The translations under genes and the position numbers were made by a program. DNA of 64,000 nt from Halanaerobium saccharolyticum subsp. saccharolyticum DSM 6643 (lineage in GTDB: Bacteria > Bacillota > Halanaerobiia > Halanaerobiales > Halanaerobiaceae), in NCBI RefSeq assembly GCF_000350165.1, contig NZ_CAUI01000005.1:434001-498000 (forward strand), read 5' to 3'. The notes beneath the pieces are model-generated. The model was given only the letters and a program-made list of their open reading frames with translations. It searched no databases and was not told the origin of the DNA. Below are positions 28,201 to 36,091 of this stretch, one piece after another; position 1 is the first letter of the stretch, and every line of letters starts with the position of its first letter.

Positions 28201-28548
28201 ATGCTTTATTATAATGATCAACCAGCACATATGATTTTTTATCAGGGGCTGGCATTAGAAAAATTGGGAAGAAAAGAAGAAGCGCTTTCTAAGTTTAATA
28301 GTCTTTATGATTATGGAGAAAAACATTTTTTTGATGAGGTAGAGATTGATTATTTTGCAGTTTCCTTACCTGACTTTTTAGTATTTGATGCAGATTTGGA
28401 CGAAAAAAATAAAATTCACTGCAAATATCTAATGGGATTATCATTAATTGCTAAAAATAAAATTGAAGAAGCAAAACAATTATTTAGCTATATTAAAAAG
28501 CGAGCTCCCTATCATCAAGGTATAAAAAGGAATTACTTAATAGATTGA
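25210..28548 (+). CDS. DUF5107 domain protein with tetratricopeptide repeats
   Basis: About 1112 residues from TTG 25210 (SD AAAGGATG 8 bases before; the ATG at 25189 has none). Residues about 1-360 resemble DUF5107, a galactose-mutarotase-like beta domain (LGGRIQRAYDKTNNYDF, PWIAGGIEFNWPQHHRPS, WWANPAVAVN). A linker at about 360-470 is followed by many TPR units to about 1110 (YYNLGLSLKYQQKY, YYLGNLYYDKKQYKKAI and similar). No signal peptide. Such proteins accompany sugar ABC operons in Firmicutes; the catalytic role is unknown. Last gene before the tandem terminators. Confidence 0.8.
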   Translation: MSQKDKVKVWEDTVKIESYPVGEADKNPMFLDKRVYQGSSGKVYPLPVVEKIYNKKINKEYKMIYLENEYLRIEIMPELGGRIQRAYDKTNNYDFVYYNPVIKPALVGLAGPWIAGGIEFNWPQHHRPSTFSPVEYSFEENEDGSAVVWVSEIDRMYGTKGMAGFKIYPDKAYLEIIGQLYNRTELPQTFLWWANPAVAVNESYKSIFPPDVNAVFDHGKRDVSKFPIATGEYYKVDYSAGVDISKYKNIPVPTSYMAYHSDYNFVGGYDYSKEAGILHVANHHISPGKKQWTWGTGDFGQRWYQNLTDYGSGEYIELMTGVYTDNQPDFTWMQPHEEKTFKQYFMPYKGLGEVKNASKDFLLNLEIDKKEAEISIYSTSKKNNLKIILSENKNILFSEKINLDPKFSYNKKVEINKLAKKSDYILELLDSDHNILISYSPAEKKLLKTPDPAEAAKKPAEIQTNEELYLTAVHLEQYRHATYEPDPYYLEGLKRDPNDIRINNAYGRLLLRRGLFSESEKYFRSAIERLTEKNPNPYDSEAYYNLGLSLKYQQKYQLSFEAFHKAIWSGDWHDSGYYELAALSYKNKEILNALEYIEKSIIKNYHNPKSRNLKTSLLRKLNRFNEAESFLKETIEIDKLDFAARSELYFINKRKGEIEAAEKSRDDIIDILRNDPHNFLELAIDYGNTFFYQEAIDILEIYLSNNIKEELSIYPMIYYYLAYYNLELANQNEAKKYYEKAAAANSDYCFPNKLTSINVLKSAIKNNFQDEKAPYYLGNLYYDKKQYKKAIKLWEKSREIDNNNAVVHRNLALAYYNKMSEKEKSKKSLEKAFAINNNDSRILYELDQLYKKLGYSNQKRKDFLDKYIKLVKERDDLYTEYITLENNLAHYKRALELLLERHFHPWEGGEGKVTSQYKFANIELAKENIEKGNLSKAKQFLKAARSYPENLGEGKLPIAKDNDIDYYTALIYKKNNEIEKAKIYFEKAAVGSDDLSDMLYYNDQPAHMIFYQGLALEKLGRKEEALSKFNSLYDYGEKHFFDEVEIDYFAVSLPDFLVFDADLDEKNKIHCKYLMGLSLIAKNKIEEAKQLFSYIKKRAPYHQGIKRNYLID

Positions 28549-28622
28549 AATATTTAAGCTCCACAGAAAAAATAAAATACCCTCCTCAAATATAAATTAA
28601 AAATGATATAAAATAATGTAAG

Positions 28623-28667
28623 CGGCTAAGGTGCTGGATTTTAAAGTGCCTCAGCCGTTTATTTTTT
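28623..28667 (+). terminator. First of two tandem terminators
   Basis: A 12-position stem (28623-28634 with 28646-28657, one mismatch) followed by TTTATTTTTT. It closes the araFGH-DUF5107 unit, or ends a small RNA; the sequence between 28549 and 28622 has no gene. Confidence 0.75.
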
Positions 28668-28709
28668 AGGCCTTCTTTTTATTATAAATTTAAAAAGAGG
28701 GCCTTTTTT
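28668..28709 (+). terminator. Second tandem terminator
   Basis: A 13-bp uninterrupted stem (28668-28680 with 28692-28704) followed by six T, immediately after the first terminator. It insulates the muropeptide operon from upstream transcription. Confidence 0.85.
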
Positions 28710-28718
28710 ATATTTTAT

Positions 28719-28805
28719 TGAAAAATATTTTCATAAAAATAAATAATACTTGAAATAATATTTCATTAATGTTAAGATATTATTAAGAAATTAAATAATA
28801 TTTCG
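28719..28805 (+). promoter_or_regulatory. Tandem MurR/RpiR-type operators
   Basis: TGAAAAATATTTTCA at 28719-28733 and TGAAATAATATTTCA at 28751-28765 are near-perfect 15-base palindromes 32 bases apart (about three helical turns). A looser copy with GAAAT and ATTTC arms lies near 28786-28804. RpiR-family repressors typically bind such TGAAA/TTTCA dyads, and an RpiR gene is in the same operon (32295). Confidence 0.7.
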
Positions 28806-28820
28806 AATGGAGGCTAAAAT

Positions 28821-29722
28821 ATGAATAGTAAGTTAAAAAATTTAATTACAGAATCAGTCAATGAGAATTCAAAAAATATTGATCGAGTCAGTACTAAAAA
28901 AATGATAGAAATAATTAACAGTGAAGATAAAAAAGTAGCTTTTGCAGTAGAAAAAGAAAAGGAAAATATTGCTAAAGCTGTTGATTTGATTACAAAATCT
29001 TTAAAAAATGGTGGAAGATTGATTTATATGGGAGCGGGAACAAGTGGTCGTTTGGGGATTTTAGATGCTTCAGAATGTCCACCAACTTATGGTGTTAGTA
29101 GTGAATTGGTGCAGGGTTTAATAGCAGGTGGAGAGGAAGCAATTAGAAACTCAATAGAAAATGCAGAAGATAGTAAGGAAGAAGCAGTAAATCACCTTAG
29201 TGATATTAATTTCAATAAAAAAGATTTTTTAGTTGGTATTGCAGCCAGTGGAAGTACACCATATGTAATAGGTGGTTTAGAATATGCAAAATCTTTAGGC
29301 GCTAAAACAGCGGCATTAAGCTGTAATCCTGATTCTAAAATTGCTGATATAGCAGAGGTTTCAATAGCTCCAGTTGTAGGACCAGAAGTTGTAACAGGAT
29401 CTACCCGGATGAAAGCAGGAACTGCTCAAAAAATGGTCTTAAATATGTTAAGTACAGCAGTAATGATCAAATTAGGCAAAGTTTATAAAAATTATATGGT
29501 TGATTTGCAGGTTAAAAATAATAAATTAGCTGAACGAGCTAAAAATATGATTATGGAAGTAAGTGAGGTGAGTTATAAAAAAGCGGAAAAATATTTAGAA
29601 AAACAGATTATAATGTTAAACTTGCAATTATGATGCTTAATACTGGATTAGATAAAATAAAAGCAAGTAAAGAATTAGAAAAACATGAAGGTCGATTAGC
29701 TGATGCTATAAAAAATAACTAA
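28821..29722 (+). pseudogene. murQ: N-acetylmuramic acid 6-phosphate etherase, frameshifted near the C-terminus
   Basis: The first 264 residues are a good MurQ (SIS fold: [49 protein letters not shown]). At about 29610 the frame breaks: the open frame ends MLNLQL at 29633, while a -1 reading continues [27 protein letters not shown] to a stop at 29720-29722, which is the normal MurQ C-terminal helix. One base, probably a G in AAAAACAG, is missing relative to an intact gene. MurQ removes lactate from MurNAc-6-P to give GlcNAc-6-P. Sequencing error, a real inactivation, or slippage on the A-run are all possible. Confidence 0.8.
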
Positions 29723-29746
29723 TTATATTATATAAGGAGGAGTAGA

Positions 29747-31171
29747 ATGAATAATCAAGATCTGGTTAAGCAAATTGTAAAAAATTTAGGTGGAGAAGAT
29801 AACATACATGCAGCTTCAAACTGTATGACTAGACTAAGAATTGATTTAAAAGATGATTCTAAAGTTGAGATCAAAGCACTAAAAGCTGTTGAAGGAGTTA
29901 TGGGAGTAGTAGAAGATGAAACATTACAGATTGTTGTTGGACCAGGTAAAGCTAAAAAATGTTTGGATATACTAAAAAGTGATTATAATATTTCATCGGA
30001 TTTAGAAGTTGGAGGAGACTGGAAGAAAAATAAAGAAACTGTTAAAGGAGGACAAAATAGAAGCAGTTTCAAAAAAGCTTTAAAAACTATAGGAAAAATA
30101 TTTATTCCTTTAATACCTGCTATTATTGCAGCTGGTATATTTAATGGATTTGCTGGATTAATAACTAATCTTCAGAACACTGGAAGTTTAGCAACCAGTG
30201 ATTTTTGGAATAGTGCTCAACTAATATTATCACTGCTTGGAGGGTCATTTCTTGGTTATTTAGCAATTTTTACAGGTATTAATGCTGCTAAACAATTTGG
30301 AGCTACAGAAGGTCTAGGTGGGATGTTAGGAGCCCTAACAATTATGGGACAGATTACTGAAATTTCTCAAATATTTGGAATGTATGATGCCGAAGTACCT
30401 CTAAATTCAATTTTAACTACTGGAAAAGGTGGAATTATTGGAGTGATTATCGGGGTTTATTTATTATCACTGATTGAAAAAAGAGTGAGAAAAACAGTTC
30501 CAGATGTTTTAGATTTAATTGTCACACCAGTGGTTACAATGTTAATTATGGCTATGGCTATGATTTTTGTTATAATGCCTTTATCGGGTGTTATTTCTGA
30601 TTGGTTAGTTGGAGCTTTAACTTTACTAGTAGCTTCAGAAAATCCACTTGTTAGTGTTCTTTCAGGCTATGTACTTGCAGCTGTATTTTTACCAATGGTA
30701 TTGTTAGGATTACATCATGGTTTAATACCATTATATGCTATTCAATTAGAAAATATGGGTGGAGTTTCTTTGTTTCCAGTTTTAGCTATGGCAGGAGCTG
30801 GTCAGGTTGGGGCAGCGATTGCGATTTATCTCAAAGCTAAAAAGACAAATAATAAGAAGTTGAAACAAATAATTTCTGGTGCCTTACCTGCAGGTGTTTT
30901 AGGAATCGGGGAGCCCTTGATATATGGAGTTACTTTACCTTTGGGTAAACCATTTATAACTGCTGGTTTAGGTGCAGGATTTGGCGGTGCTTTTGTTATG
31001 CTGCAAAATGTTATGGCTGGTGCCTGGGGACCTTCCGGTATTACAGCTATCCCATTAATGAAGCCAGGGTCAATGCTAAGCTATTTTATAGGGCTTGTTA
31101 TTGCTTATATAGGTGGATTTGTTGTTACACATTTTTTCATAAAAGATGAAGAAGTTGCCCAATTAGAATAA
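29747..31171 (+). CDS. murP: N-acetylmuramic acid PTS, EIIBC component
   Basis: 474 residues. EIIB domain at 1-90 with the phospho-Cys motif AASNCMTRLRI; a linker; then the EIIC domain from about 115 with about ten membrane helices and the conserved LHHGLIPLYA and ALPAGVLGIGEPLIYGVTLPLGKP segments. It imports and phosphorylates MurNAc (or its disaccharide) and needs a shared EIIA. Context with murQ, mupG, murR and nagZ makes MurNAc far more likely than other glucose-family sugars. Confidence 0.88.
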   Translation: MNNQDLVKQIVKNLGGEDNIHAASNCMTRLRIDLKDDSKVEIKALKAVEGVMGVVEDETLQIVVGPGKAKKCLDILKSDYNISSDLEVGGDWKKNKETVKGGQNRSSFKKALKTIGKIFIPLIPAIIAAGIFNGFAGLITNLQNTGSLATSDFWNSAQLILSLLGGSFLGYLAIFTGINAAKQFGATEGLGGMLGALTIMGQITEISQIFGMYDAEVPLNSILTTGKGGIIGVIIGVYLLSLIEKRVRKTVPDVLDLIVTPVVTMLIMAMAMIFVIMPLSGVISDWLVGALTLLVASENPLVSVLSGYVLAAVFLPMVLLGLHHGLIPLYAIQLENMGGVSLFPVLAMAGAGQVGAAIAIYLKAKKTNNKKLKQIISGALPAGVLGIGEPLIYGVTLPLGKPFITAGLGAGFGGAFVMLQNVMAGAWGPSGITAIPLMKPGSMLSYFIGLVIAYIGGFVVTHFFIKDEEVAQLE

Positions 31172-31182
31172 ATAGTTTAAGT

Positions 31183-31212
31183 ATGGCTCCTCTGTATAAA
31201 AAGAGGAGCCAT
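31183..31212 (+). other. Hairpin between murP and mupG
   Basis: ATGGCTCCTCT (31183-31193) pairs with AGAGGAGCCAT (31202-31212), 11 bp, 8-base loop, without a T-run. A partial terminator or RNA-stabilising stem inside the operon. Confidence 0.6.
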
Positions 31213-31248
31213 TAAAATTTAATTATAACTTAAAAAGGAGTATATAAA

Positions 31249-32295
31249 ATGTTAGGTATTTCAGTTTATGCAGGTTTAGGGATAAGTTTAGAAGAAAATA
31301 TTAAATATCTAGAAGAAGCAAAAAAGTTAGGAATTGAAAATGTTTTTCTATCTCTTCACATTCCAGAGGTAAATAATAATTTTTTAGATGAAATAAGAGA
31401 ATTGCTTTTAGCAATTAAACGGCTTAATTTAAACTTGACAGCAGATATTTCTAAAAAATATTTTGAAAAAATAGAGTTAAATAAATTTAATTTTGATGCA
31501 CTTCGTTTGGACTTTGGATTTACTAATCAGGAAATTGCTGAATTAAGTCAAAATATCGATTATAAGATTAATCTTAATGCAAGCACCCTAAAAGAATCAG
31601 ATCTAAAATCAATAATTGCTGCCGCTGGCAATTTAGAAAATATTGAAGCATCTCATAATTATTATCCTAGAGAGGAAACTGGTTTATCTGAAAAATTATT
31701 GGTTAAAAAAAATAATATTTTTAAAAAATATGGTTTGGATATTGCTGCTTTTGTTCCAGCAAAATATAAAAAAAGGCCTCCAATAAAAGCAGGACTTCCA
31801 ACAATAGAAAAACATAGATTTTTAACTCCTTTAGTAGCAGCCCAAGATTTATTAAAACTAGGGATTGATAAAGTTTATATAGGTGATAGCAGAGCTTCCA
31901 AAGAAGAATTAATAGATTTTTCAGCAGTAACTAGAGATATATTTATAATCCCAATTAAAATCAATGAAGAAATTAGTCAAGAGGAAAAAAGATTATTAAG
32001 GTTAACTCACAAGAATCGACAGGATCCTGGAGAATATCTTATTCGTTCTGAAACTGCTAGAAAAAATATAAAAAAGCGAATAAAACCAGTTAATAACAAC
32101 AAAAGATTTAAATATTCTGTTACAATAGATAATCATAAATATCAAAGATATGAAGGTGACTTAAATATTTTAAAAAAAGAATATCCAGCTGATAAGAAAA
32201 TAAATATTGTAGCTGATGCAGGAAAAGCAGCAGTGATTATTGAAAAAATAAAAGAAGGAGATAAATTTAAATTTAAAATTAAAGGTGATGACTAA
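31249..32295 (+). CDS. mupG: 6-phospho-N-acetylmuramidase, MupG family
   Basis: 348 residues of the former DUF871 type: a TIM barrel starting LGISVYAGL with NVFLSLHIPE, EASHNYYPREETGLS and AFVPA segments, and a C-terminal beta domain (about 240-348: HKNRQDPGEYLIRSE). In Firmicutes MupG cleaves MurNAc-6P-GlcNAc brought in by MurP, giving MurNAc-6P for MurQ. Start ATG 31249 follows AAAAGGAG. Its stop overlaps the ATG of murR. Confidence 0.85.
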   Translation: MLGISVYAGLGISLEENIKYLEEAKKLGIENVFLSLHIPEVNNNFLDEIRELLLAIKRLNLNLTADISKKYFEKIELNKFNFDALRLDFGFTNQEIAELSQNIDYKINLNASTLKESDLKSIIAAAGNLENIEASHNYYPREETGLSEKLLVKKNNIFKKYGLDIAAFVPAKYKKRPPIKAGLPTIEKHRFLTPLVAAQDLLKLGIDKVYIGDSRASKEELIDFSAVTRDIFIIPIKINEEISQEEKRLLRLTHKNRQDPGEYLIRSETARKNIKKRIKPVNNNKRFKYSVTIDNHKYQRYEGDLNILKKEYPADKKINIVADAGKAAVIIEKIKEGDKFKFKIKGDD

Positions 32296-33149
32296 TGAAA
32301 GTTATATTAAAAATTAAAGAAATGTTCAATGATTTCACCAACACTGAAGAGAAAATAGCAAATTATATCCTGCAAAATAAAGAAGATGTTACTAAATTAT
32401 CAGTTAAAGAATTAGCTCAAGGTGCTGATAGCAGTCCTGCTTCAGTAGTTAGATTTTGTAAAAAATTAAATTATAAGGGCTATCATGATTTTAAAATATC
32501 TTTAATTAAAGATATACAGGATTTTGAAAATCAAAATAAAACTAAAATTTATGATGATATATCTGTTGATGATGAGATTGAGGAAATAATGGATAAATTA
32601 GCTCATGATAATATTAATGTAATAGAAAATACTATAAATCTATTATCGGTTGATCAATTAAAAAAAGCAGTGGCTGCTATTGAAAACGCCGATAATATTT
32701 ATATTTTTGGTATAGGTGCTTCAGGGCTGGTGGCAAAAGATTTAGAATATAAATTAATGCGGATAAAGAAGACGGTTATCTATTATTCAGATACCCATGC
32801 TCAATTATCTTCAGCTGCTAATATGGAAAGTACTGATTTAGCAATAGCAATTTCCTATAGTGGTCAGAGTTTGGAAGTTTATGAAGCTTTAAAAACTGCT
32901 AAAAAAAGAGGCGCCGAGACTATTTCTATTAGTAAGTATGGTAAAAATCCTCTAAATGAGATTGCTAATATTAAATTACAGGTTGCTGGAAGCGAAAAAA
33001 ATCTTAGACTTGGAGCCATTACTTCTAGAATAGCTCAGCTGACTGCAGTAGATATTTTATTTGTGGCTTTTGCTAAAAAAGATTTCAGTAAAATAAGTGA
33101 TTATTTAAAAAACACTAGAGAAAGTGTAGAAAACTTTAAAATTAATTAG
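32295..33149 (+). CDS. murR: MurR/RpiR family transcriptional regulator
   Basis: 284 residues. The N-terminal HTH_6 domain (about 1-75: VKELAQGADSSPASVVRFCKKLNYKGYHDFK) is followed by a SIS sugar-phosphate domain (about 125-260: IYIFGIGASGLVAKDLEYK, AISYSGQSLEV). It should repress the operon until MurNAc-6P is present, acting on the palindromes at 28719-28805. Start ATG overlaps the mupG stop. Confidence 0.88.
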   Translation: MKVILKIKEMFNDFTNTEEKIANYILQNKEDVTKLSVKELAQGADSSPASVVRFCKKLNYKGYHDFKISLIKDIQDFENQNKTKIYDDISVDDEIEEIMDKLAHDNINVIENTINLLSVDQLKKAVAAIENADNIYIFGIGASGLVAKDLEYKLMRIKKTVIYYSDTHAQLSSAANMESTDLAIAISYSGQSLEVYEALKTAKKRGAETISISKYGKNPLNEIANIKLQVAGSEKNLRLGAITSRIAQLTAVDILFVAFAKKDFSKISDYLKNTRESVENFKIN

Positions 33150-33166
33150 CAGAGGAAAGGGAACAG

Positions 33167-34330
33167 ATGAAAAAACAAATCTTTATAGTTTTAATATCTT
33201 TATTATTAGTGATTTCATATCCAATTACTACTACTGCAGCCAATAATCATCAATCAAATTTCAATCTTTATAAACTTTTAGAATCTGGAGGGGATTATTT
33301 AATAGATTATAAACTAAAAAATATGTCTCTTGCAGAAAAAGTAGGTCAATTATTTCAAGTAGGATTTCATTCAAAAACGATCGACAAAGAAATTGAAGAT
33401 CTTATAAAAAATTATCACATAGGTGGGGTAATATATTTCAGCAGAAACATCGAAAATTTAGAGCAGACATCAATTTTATCTAAAAATTTACAGGAATTAG
33501 CTTTAAATAATGGTGCTGGTATCCCACTTTTTATATCAGTTGATCAAGAAGGCGGAAAAGTTAGAAGGATTAAAGATTTAACATATTTTCCTGCAAATAT
33601 AGAAATTGGAGCCACGGGAGATAAAGAACTAAGCAGAAAAGCAGCTGCAGTTACAGCCAAAGAGTTAAAAGAGCTTGGAATTAATGTTAATTTAGCACCT
33701 GTACTGGATGTAAATAATAATCCATCTAATCCTGTTATCGGCAGTAGATCCTTTGGAGCTGACCCCGAATTAGTTGCAGAAATGGGAGTTGCATATATAG
33801 AAGGCTTACAAGAACAGGGTGTTGTTGCAACTGCCAAACATTTTCCAGGTCATGGAGATACAGCAGTAGATTCTCATTTTGAGCTTCCAGTTATTAATCA
33901 TGACAAGGAAAGACTTGATCAAATTGAATTATATCCTTTTAAAAAAGCCATAGAAGCTGGTGTTGATAGTATTATGGTTGCCCATATTTATTTTTCGGAT
34001 ATTGAACCGGAAGCAGGGATGCCCGCGACTTTATCAAAAGCAGTTTTAAATAATTTACTGCGAGAAGAGCTAAATTTTGAGGGCGTAATTATTACTGACG
34101 ATCTGGAAATGGGAGCAATTACAAATTTTTTTGGTACAGCTGCAGCAGCAGTTAAGACCATTGAAGCTGGAAGTGATATAGTTTTAATTTCGCACAGTTA
34201 TGATAAACAGAAAAAAGCAATAAAAGCAGTGATAGCAGCTGTAAAAAATGGAATAATCAGTGAAAAAAGGATTGAAGAATCTCTTAAAAGGATTATTAAA
34301 CTTAAAGGAAAAAGAATTAATATATTTTAA
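33167..34330 (+). CDS. nagZ: Exported beta-N-acetylglucosaminidase, NagZ-type GH3
   Basis: 387 residues with a signal peptide (residues 1-24, Ala-rich end). GH3 motifs: SVDQEGGKVRRI, LAPVLDVNNNPSNPVIGSRSFG, the NagZ loop KHFPGHGDTAVDSHFELP carrying the catalytic His/Asp dyad, and IITDDLEMGAI with the nucleophile Asp. It removes GlcNAc from the non-reducing end of muropeptides outside the membrane, yielding substrates for MurP. Length is close to other short Gram-positive NagZ proteins without a second domain. Terminator follows at 34384. Confidence 0.9.
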   Translation: MKKQIFIVLISLLLVISYPITTTAANNHQSNFNLYKLLESGGDYLIDYKLKNMSLAEKVGQLFQVGFHSKTIDKEIEDLIKNYHIGGVIYFSRNIENLEQTSILSKNLQELALNNGAGIPLFISVDQEGGKVRRIKDLTYFPANIEIGATGDKELSRKAAAVTAKELKELGINVNLAPVLDVNNNPSNPVIGSRSFGADPELVAEMGVAYIEGLQEQGVVATAKHFPGHGDTAVDSHFELPVINHDKERLDQIELYPFKKAIEAGVDSIMVAHIYFSDIEPEAGMPATLSKAVLNNLLREELNFEGVIITDDLEMGAITNFFGTAAAAVKTIEAGSDIVLISHSYDKQKKAIKAVIAAVKNGIISEKRIEESLKRIIKLKGKRINIF

Positions 34331-34383
34331 TCAACATTATATAATGCCAGGACATCTGTCCGGTCATCATATATATTAGATTT

Positions 34384-34416
34384 AAACTCCACTTATTTGT
34401 GGAGTTTTTTCTTTTT
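34384..34416 (+). terminator. Terminator of the mur operon
   Basis: AAACTCCAC (34384-34392) pairs with GTGGAGTTT (34399-34407), then a T-run. Just upstream, GGACATCTGTCC (about 34348-34359) is a 12-base palindrome-like site of unknown meaning. Confidence 0.85.
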
Positions 34417-34490
34417 AAGAAGGACAAAATTTATATTTAGAGAATTATATATATAGCATAATATAAATATAGTTAGGGAAGGAGTATTCG

Positions 34491-36086
34491 ATGCCAGTAG
34501 ATAATTCTGATTTTAAAAGTCTTTTGACAAATATTGATCGAAAATATACTCCTCTGAGAGAAGTGATCAAAGAATCATGGAATAGAAGCAGCAACTATGG
34601 TTTGATAACTGATAATTTTGTAAATAAAGTATTGTTAAATAGAAAAGAACTTGAAAAAAGGATAAATAAAAACCGAGATATAAAAGATAAGTTTGACTTG
34701 GTTTTTTCCGAATTTAGAAAAAATTTAATTGGAGTTTCTTCAGTATTTTTTATTACTGATAAAGAAGGTTATGTTCTTTCTGCAAAAAACCATTTAAATG
34801 ATTTTATTAATTTAAAAAAAGGCCAAAACTTTAGTGAATTTTATTTAGGAACCAACGCAGCAGGCTTAACGCTTTATTCTAAACAGCCAGCTACAGTCAA
34901 AACAAAAGAACATTATTTTAAATATCTAACAGCATATAATTCTACAGCCTATCCTATTTTAGACGAATATGATAATTTGAAGGGTTGTATTGCTGCCTTT
35001 TATACAGATCAATTTGATAATAATTTATTGGAAATGATAGTTAAGCTATTTGCTTTTGCTTTAACAGATAAAATACCGGCAGAAAAAATACTTAAAAATA
35101 AAAATGATAAAGCTGCTCCTAATACAGGTTCAAAAGCACGGTATTCTTTTGCTGATATTATAACTAATTCTGAAAATATGAAGAAAGCAATAGAAGTTTC
35201 ACAAATTGCTGCCAGAAATGATTCAACTGTAATGCTGGTTGGAGAAAGTGGTACTGGTAAAGAAATGTTTGCTCAGGCAATTCATAATTATAATCATCGC
35301 CAAAACAGTCCTTTTGTAGCAGTAAATGTTGGAGCAGTTCCAAAAGATCTGGTTGAAAGTGAATTTTTTGGTTATGAAGAAGGTGCATTTACTGGAGCTA
35401 GAAGAGGAGGGCGGCCAGGTAAATTTGAGTTGGCAAATGGAGGTACAATTTTTTTAGATGAAATAGAAGAAATGACACTTTCAGCTCAGCAAAATTTATT
35501 AAGAGTTATTCAGGAAAGAGAAGTTACAAGAATTGGTGGTACACATGCCCTGCCGATAGATGTCAGAATAATTACTGCATCAAAATCAAGATTAATTGAT
35601 AAAGTTAAAAAAGGAGAATTTAGAGAAGATTTATATTATCGGCTTAATGTTATTAGGATTCCAATTCCTAACTTAAAGGATAGACAGGATGACATTATGC
35701 TTTTGGTAAATAATTTTATAAAAATCCACTGTCAAAAATTTGGAATTCCTGTTAAAAAGGTTGCAGCAGAAAGTAAAAAATATTTTTTAGAATATGATTG
35801 GCCTGGTAATGTAAGAGAAATAGAAAATATGATCGAAGGAATTATTACGTTTGCTTTAGATGATGAAGTAATAAAACCTGAACACCTTCCTAAAGAATTA
35901 AAAAAATATCAAAATCCTGAGCAAGAAAAAGTAAAAATTATGAGTCTTGAAGCTGCAGAAAGAGCTGCTGTGTTAAATGCTTTAAAGAAAAGTAATAATA
36001 ATATTTCAAAAGCAGCAGAAATCTTAAATATCAGTCGTGCGACTTTATATAATAAACTTAATAAATATAATATAGAAAGGGAGTGA
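34491..36086 (+). CDS. Sigma-54-dependent transcriptional activator (sensor + AAA+ + Fis HTH)
   Basis: 531 residues. An N-terminal GAF/AcoR-like sensor (about 1-195) lies before an AAA+ domain (about 220-455) with Walker A GESGTGKE, the sigma-54 contact loop GAFTGA, Walker B FLDEIEE and the WPGNVREIENM motif. The C-terminal Fis HTH reads NNNISKAAEILNISRATLYNKLNKYNI over residues about 500-528. The receiver domain is absent, so it is controlled by a ligand, not phosphorylation. It ends overlapping the first C1 gene at 36092, and a -24/-12 promoter lies at 40420: it is the likely C1-module switch. Confidence 0.93.
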   Translation: MPVDNSDFKSLLTNIDRKYTPLREVIKESWNRSSNYGLITDNFVNKVLLNRKELEKRINKNRDIKDKFDLVFSEFRKNLIGVSSVFFITDKEGYVLSAKNHLNDFINLKKGQNFSEFYLGTNAAGLTLYSKQPATVKTKEHYFKYLTAYNSTAYPILDEYDNLKGCIAAFYTDQFDNNLLEMIVKLFAFALTDKIPAEKILKNKNDKAAPNTGSKARYSFADIITNSENMKKAIEVSQIAARNDSTVMLVGESGTGKEMFAQAIHNYNHRQNSPFVAVNVGAVPKDLVESEFFGYEEGAFTGARRGGRPGKFELANGGTIFLDEIEEMTLSAQQNLLRVIQEREVTRIGGTHALPIDVRIITASKSRLIDKVKKGEFREDLYYRLNVIRIPIPNLKDRQDDIMLLVNNFIKIHCQKFGIPVKKVAAESKKYFLEYDWPGNVREIENMIEGIITFALDDEVIKPEHLPKELKKYQNPEQEKVKIMSLEAAERAAVLNALKKSNNNISKAAEILNISRATLYNKLNKYNIERE

Positions 36087-36091
36087 AAAAT

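Noticed and set aside
29600-29640. Programmed -1 frameshift in murQ
   Set aside because: There is an A-run, but no classical X XXY YYZ heptamer in phase and no clear downstream stem; a lost base is simpler. Kept as a frameshift finding only.
34348-34359. GGACATCTGTCC as the binding site of the sigma-54 activator
   Set aside because: It lies just before the mur terminator and has no copy near the -24/-12 promoter at 40420, so a link is not supported.
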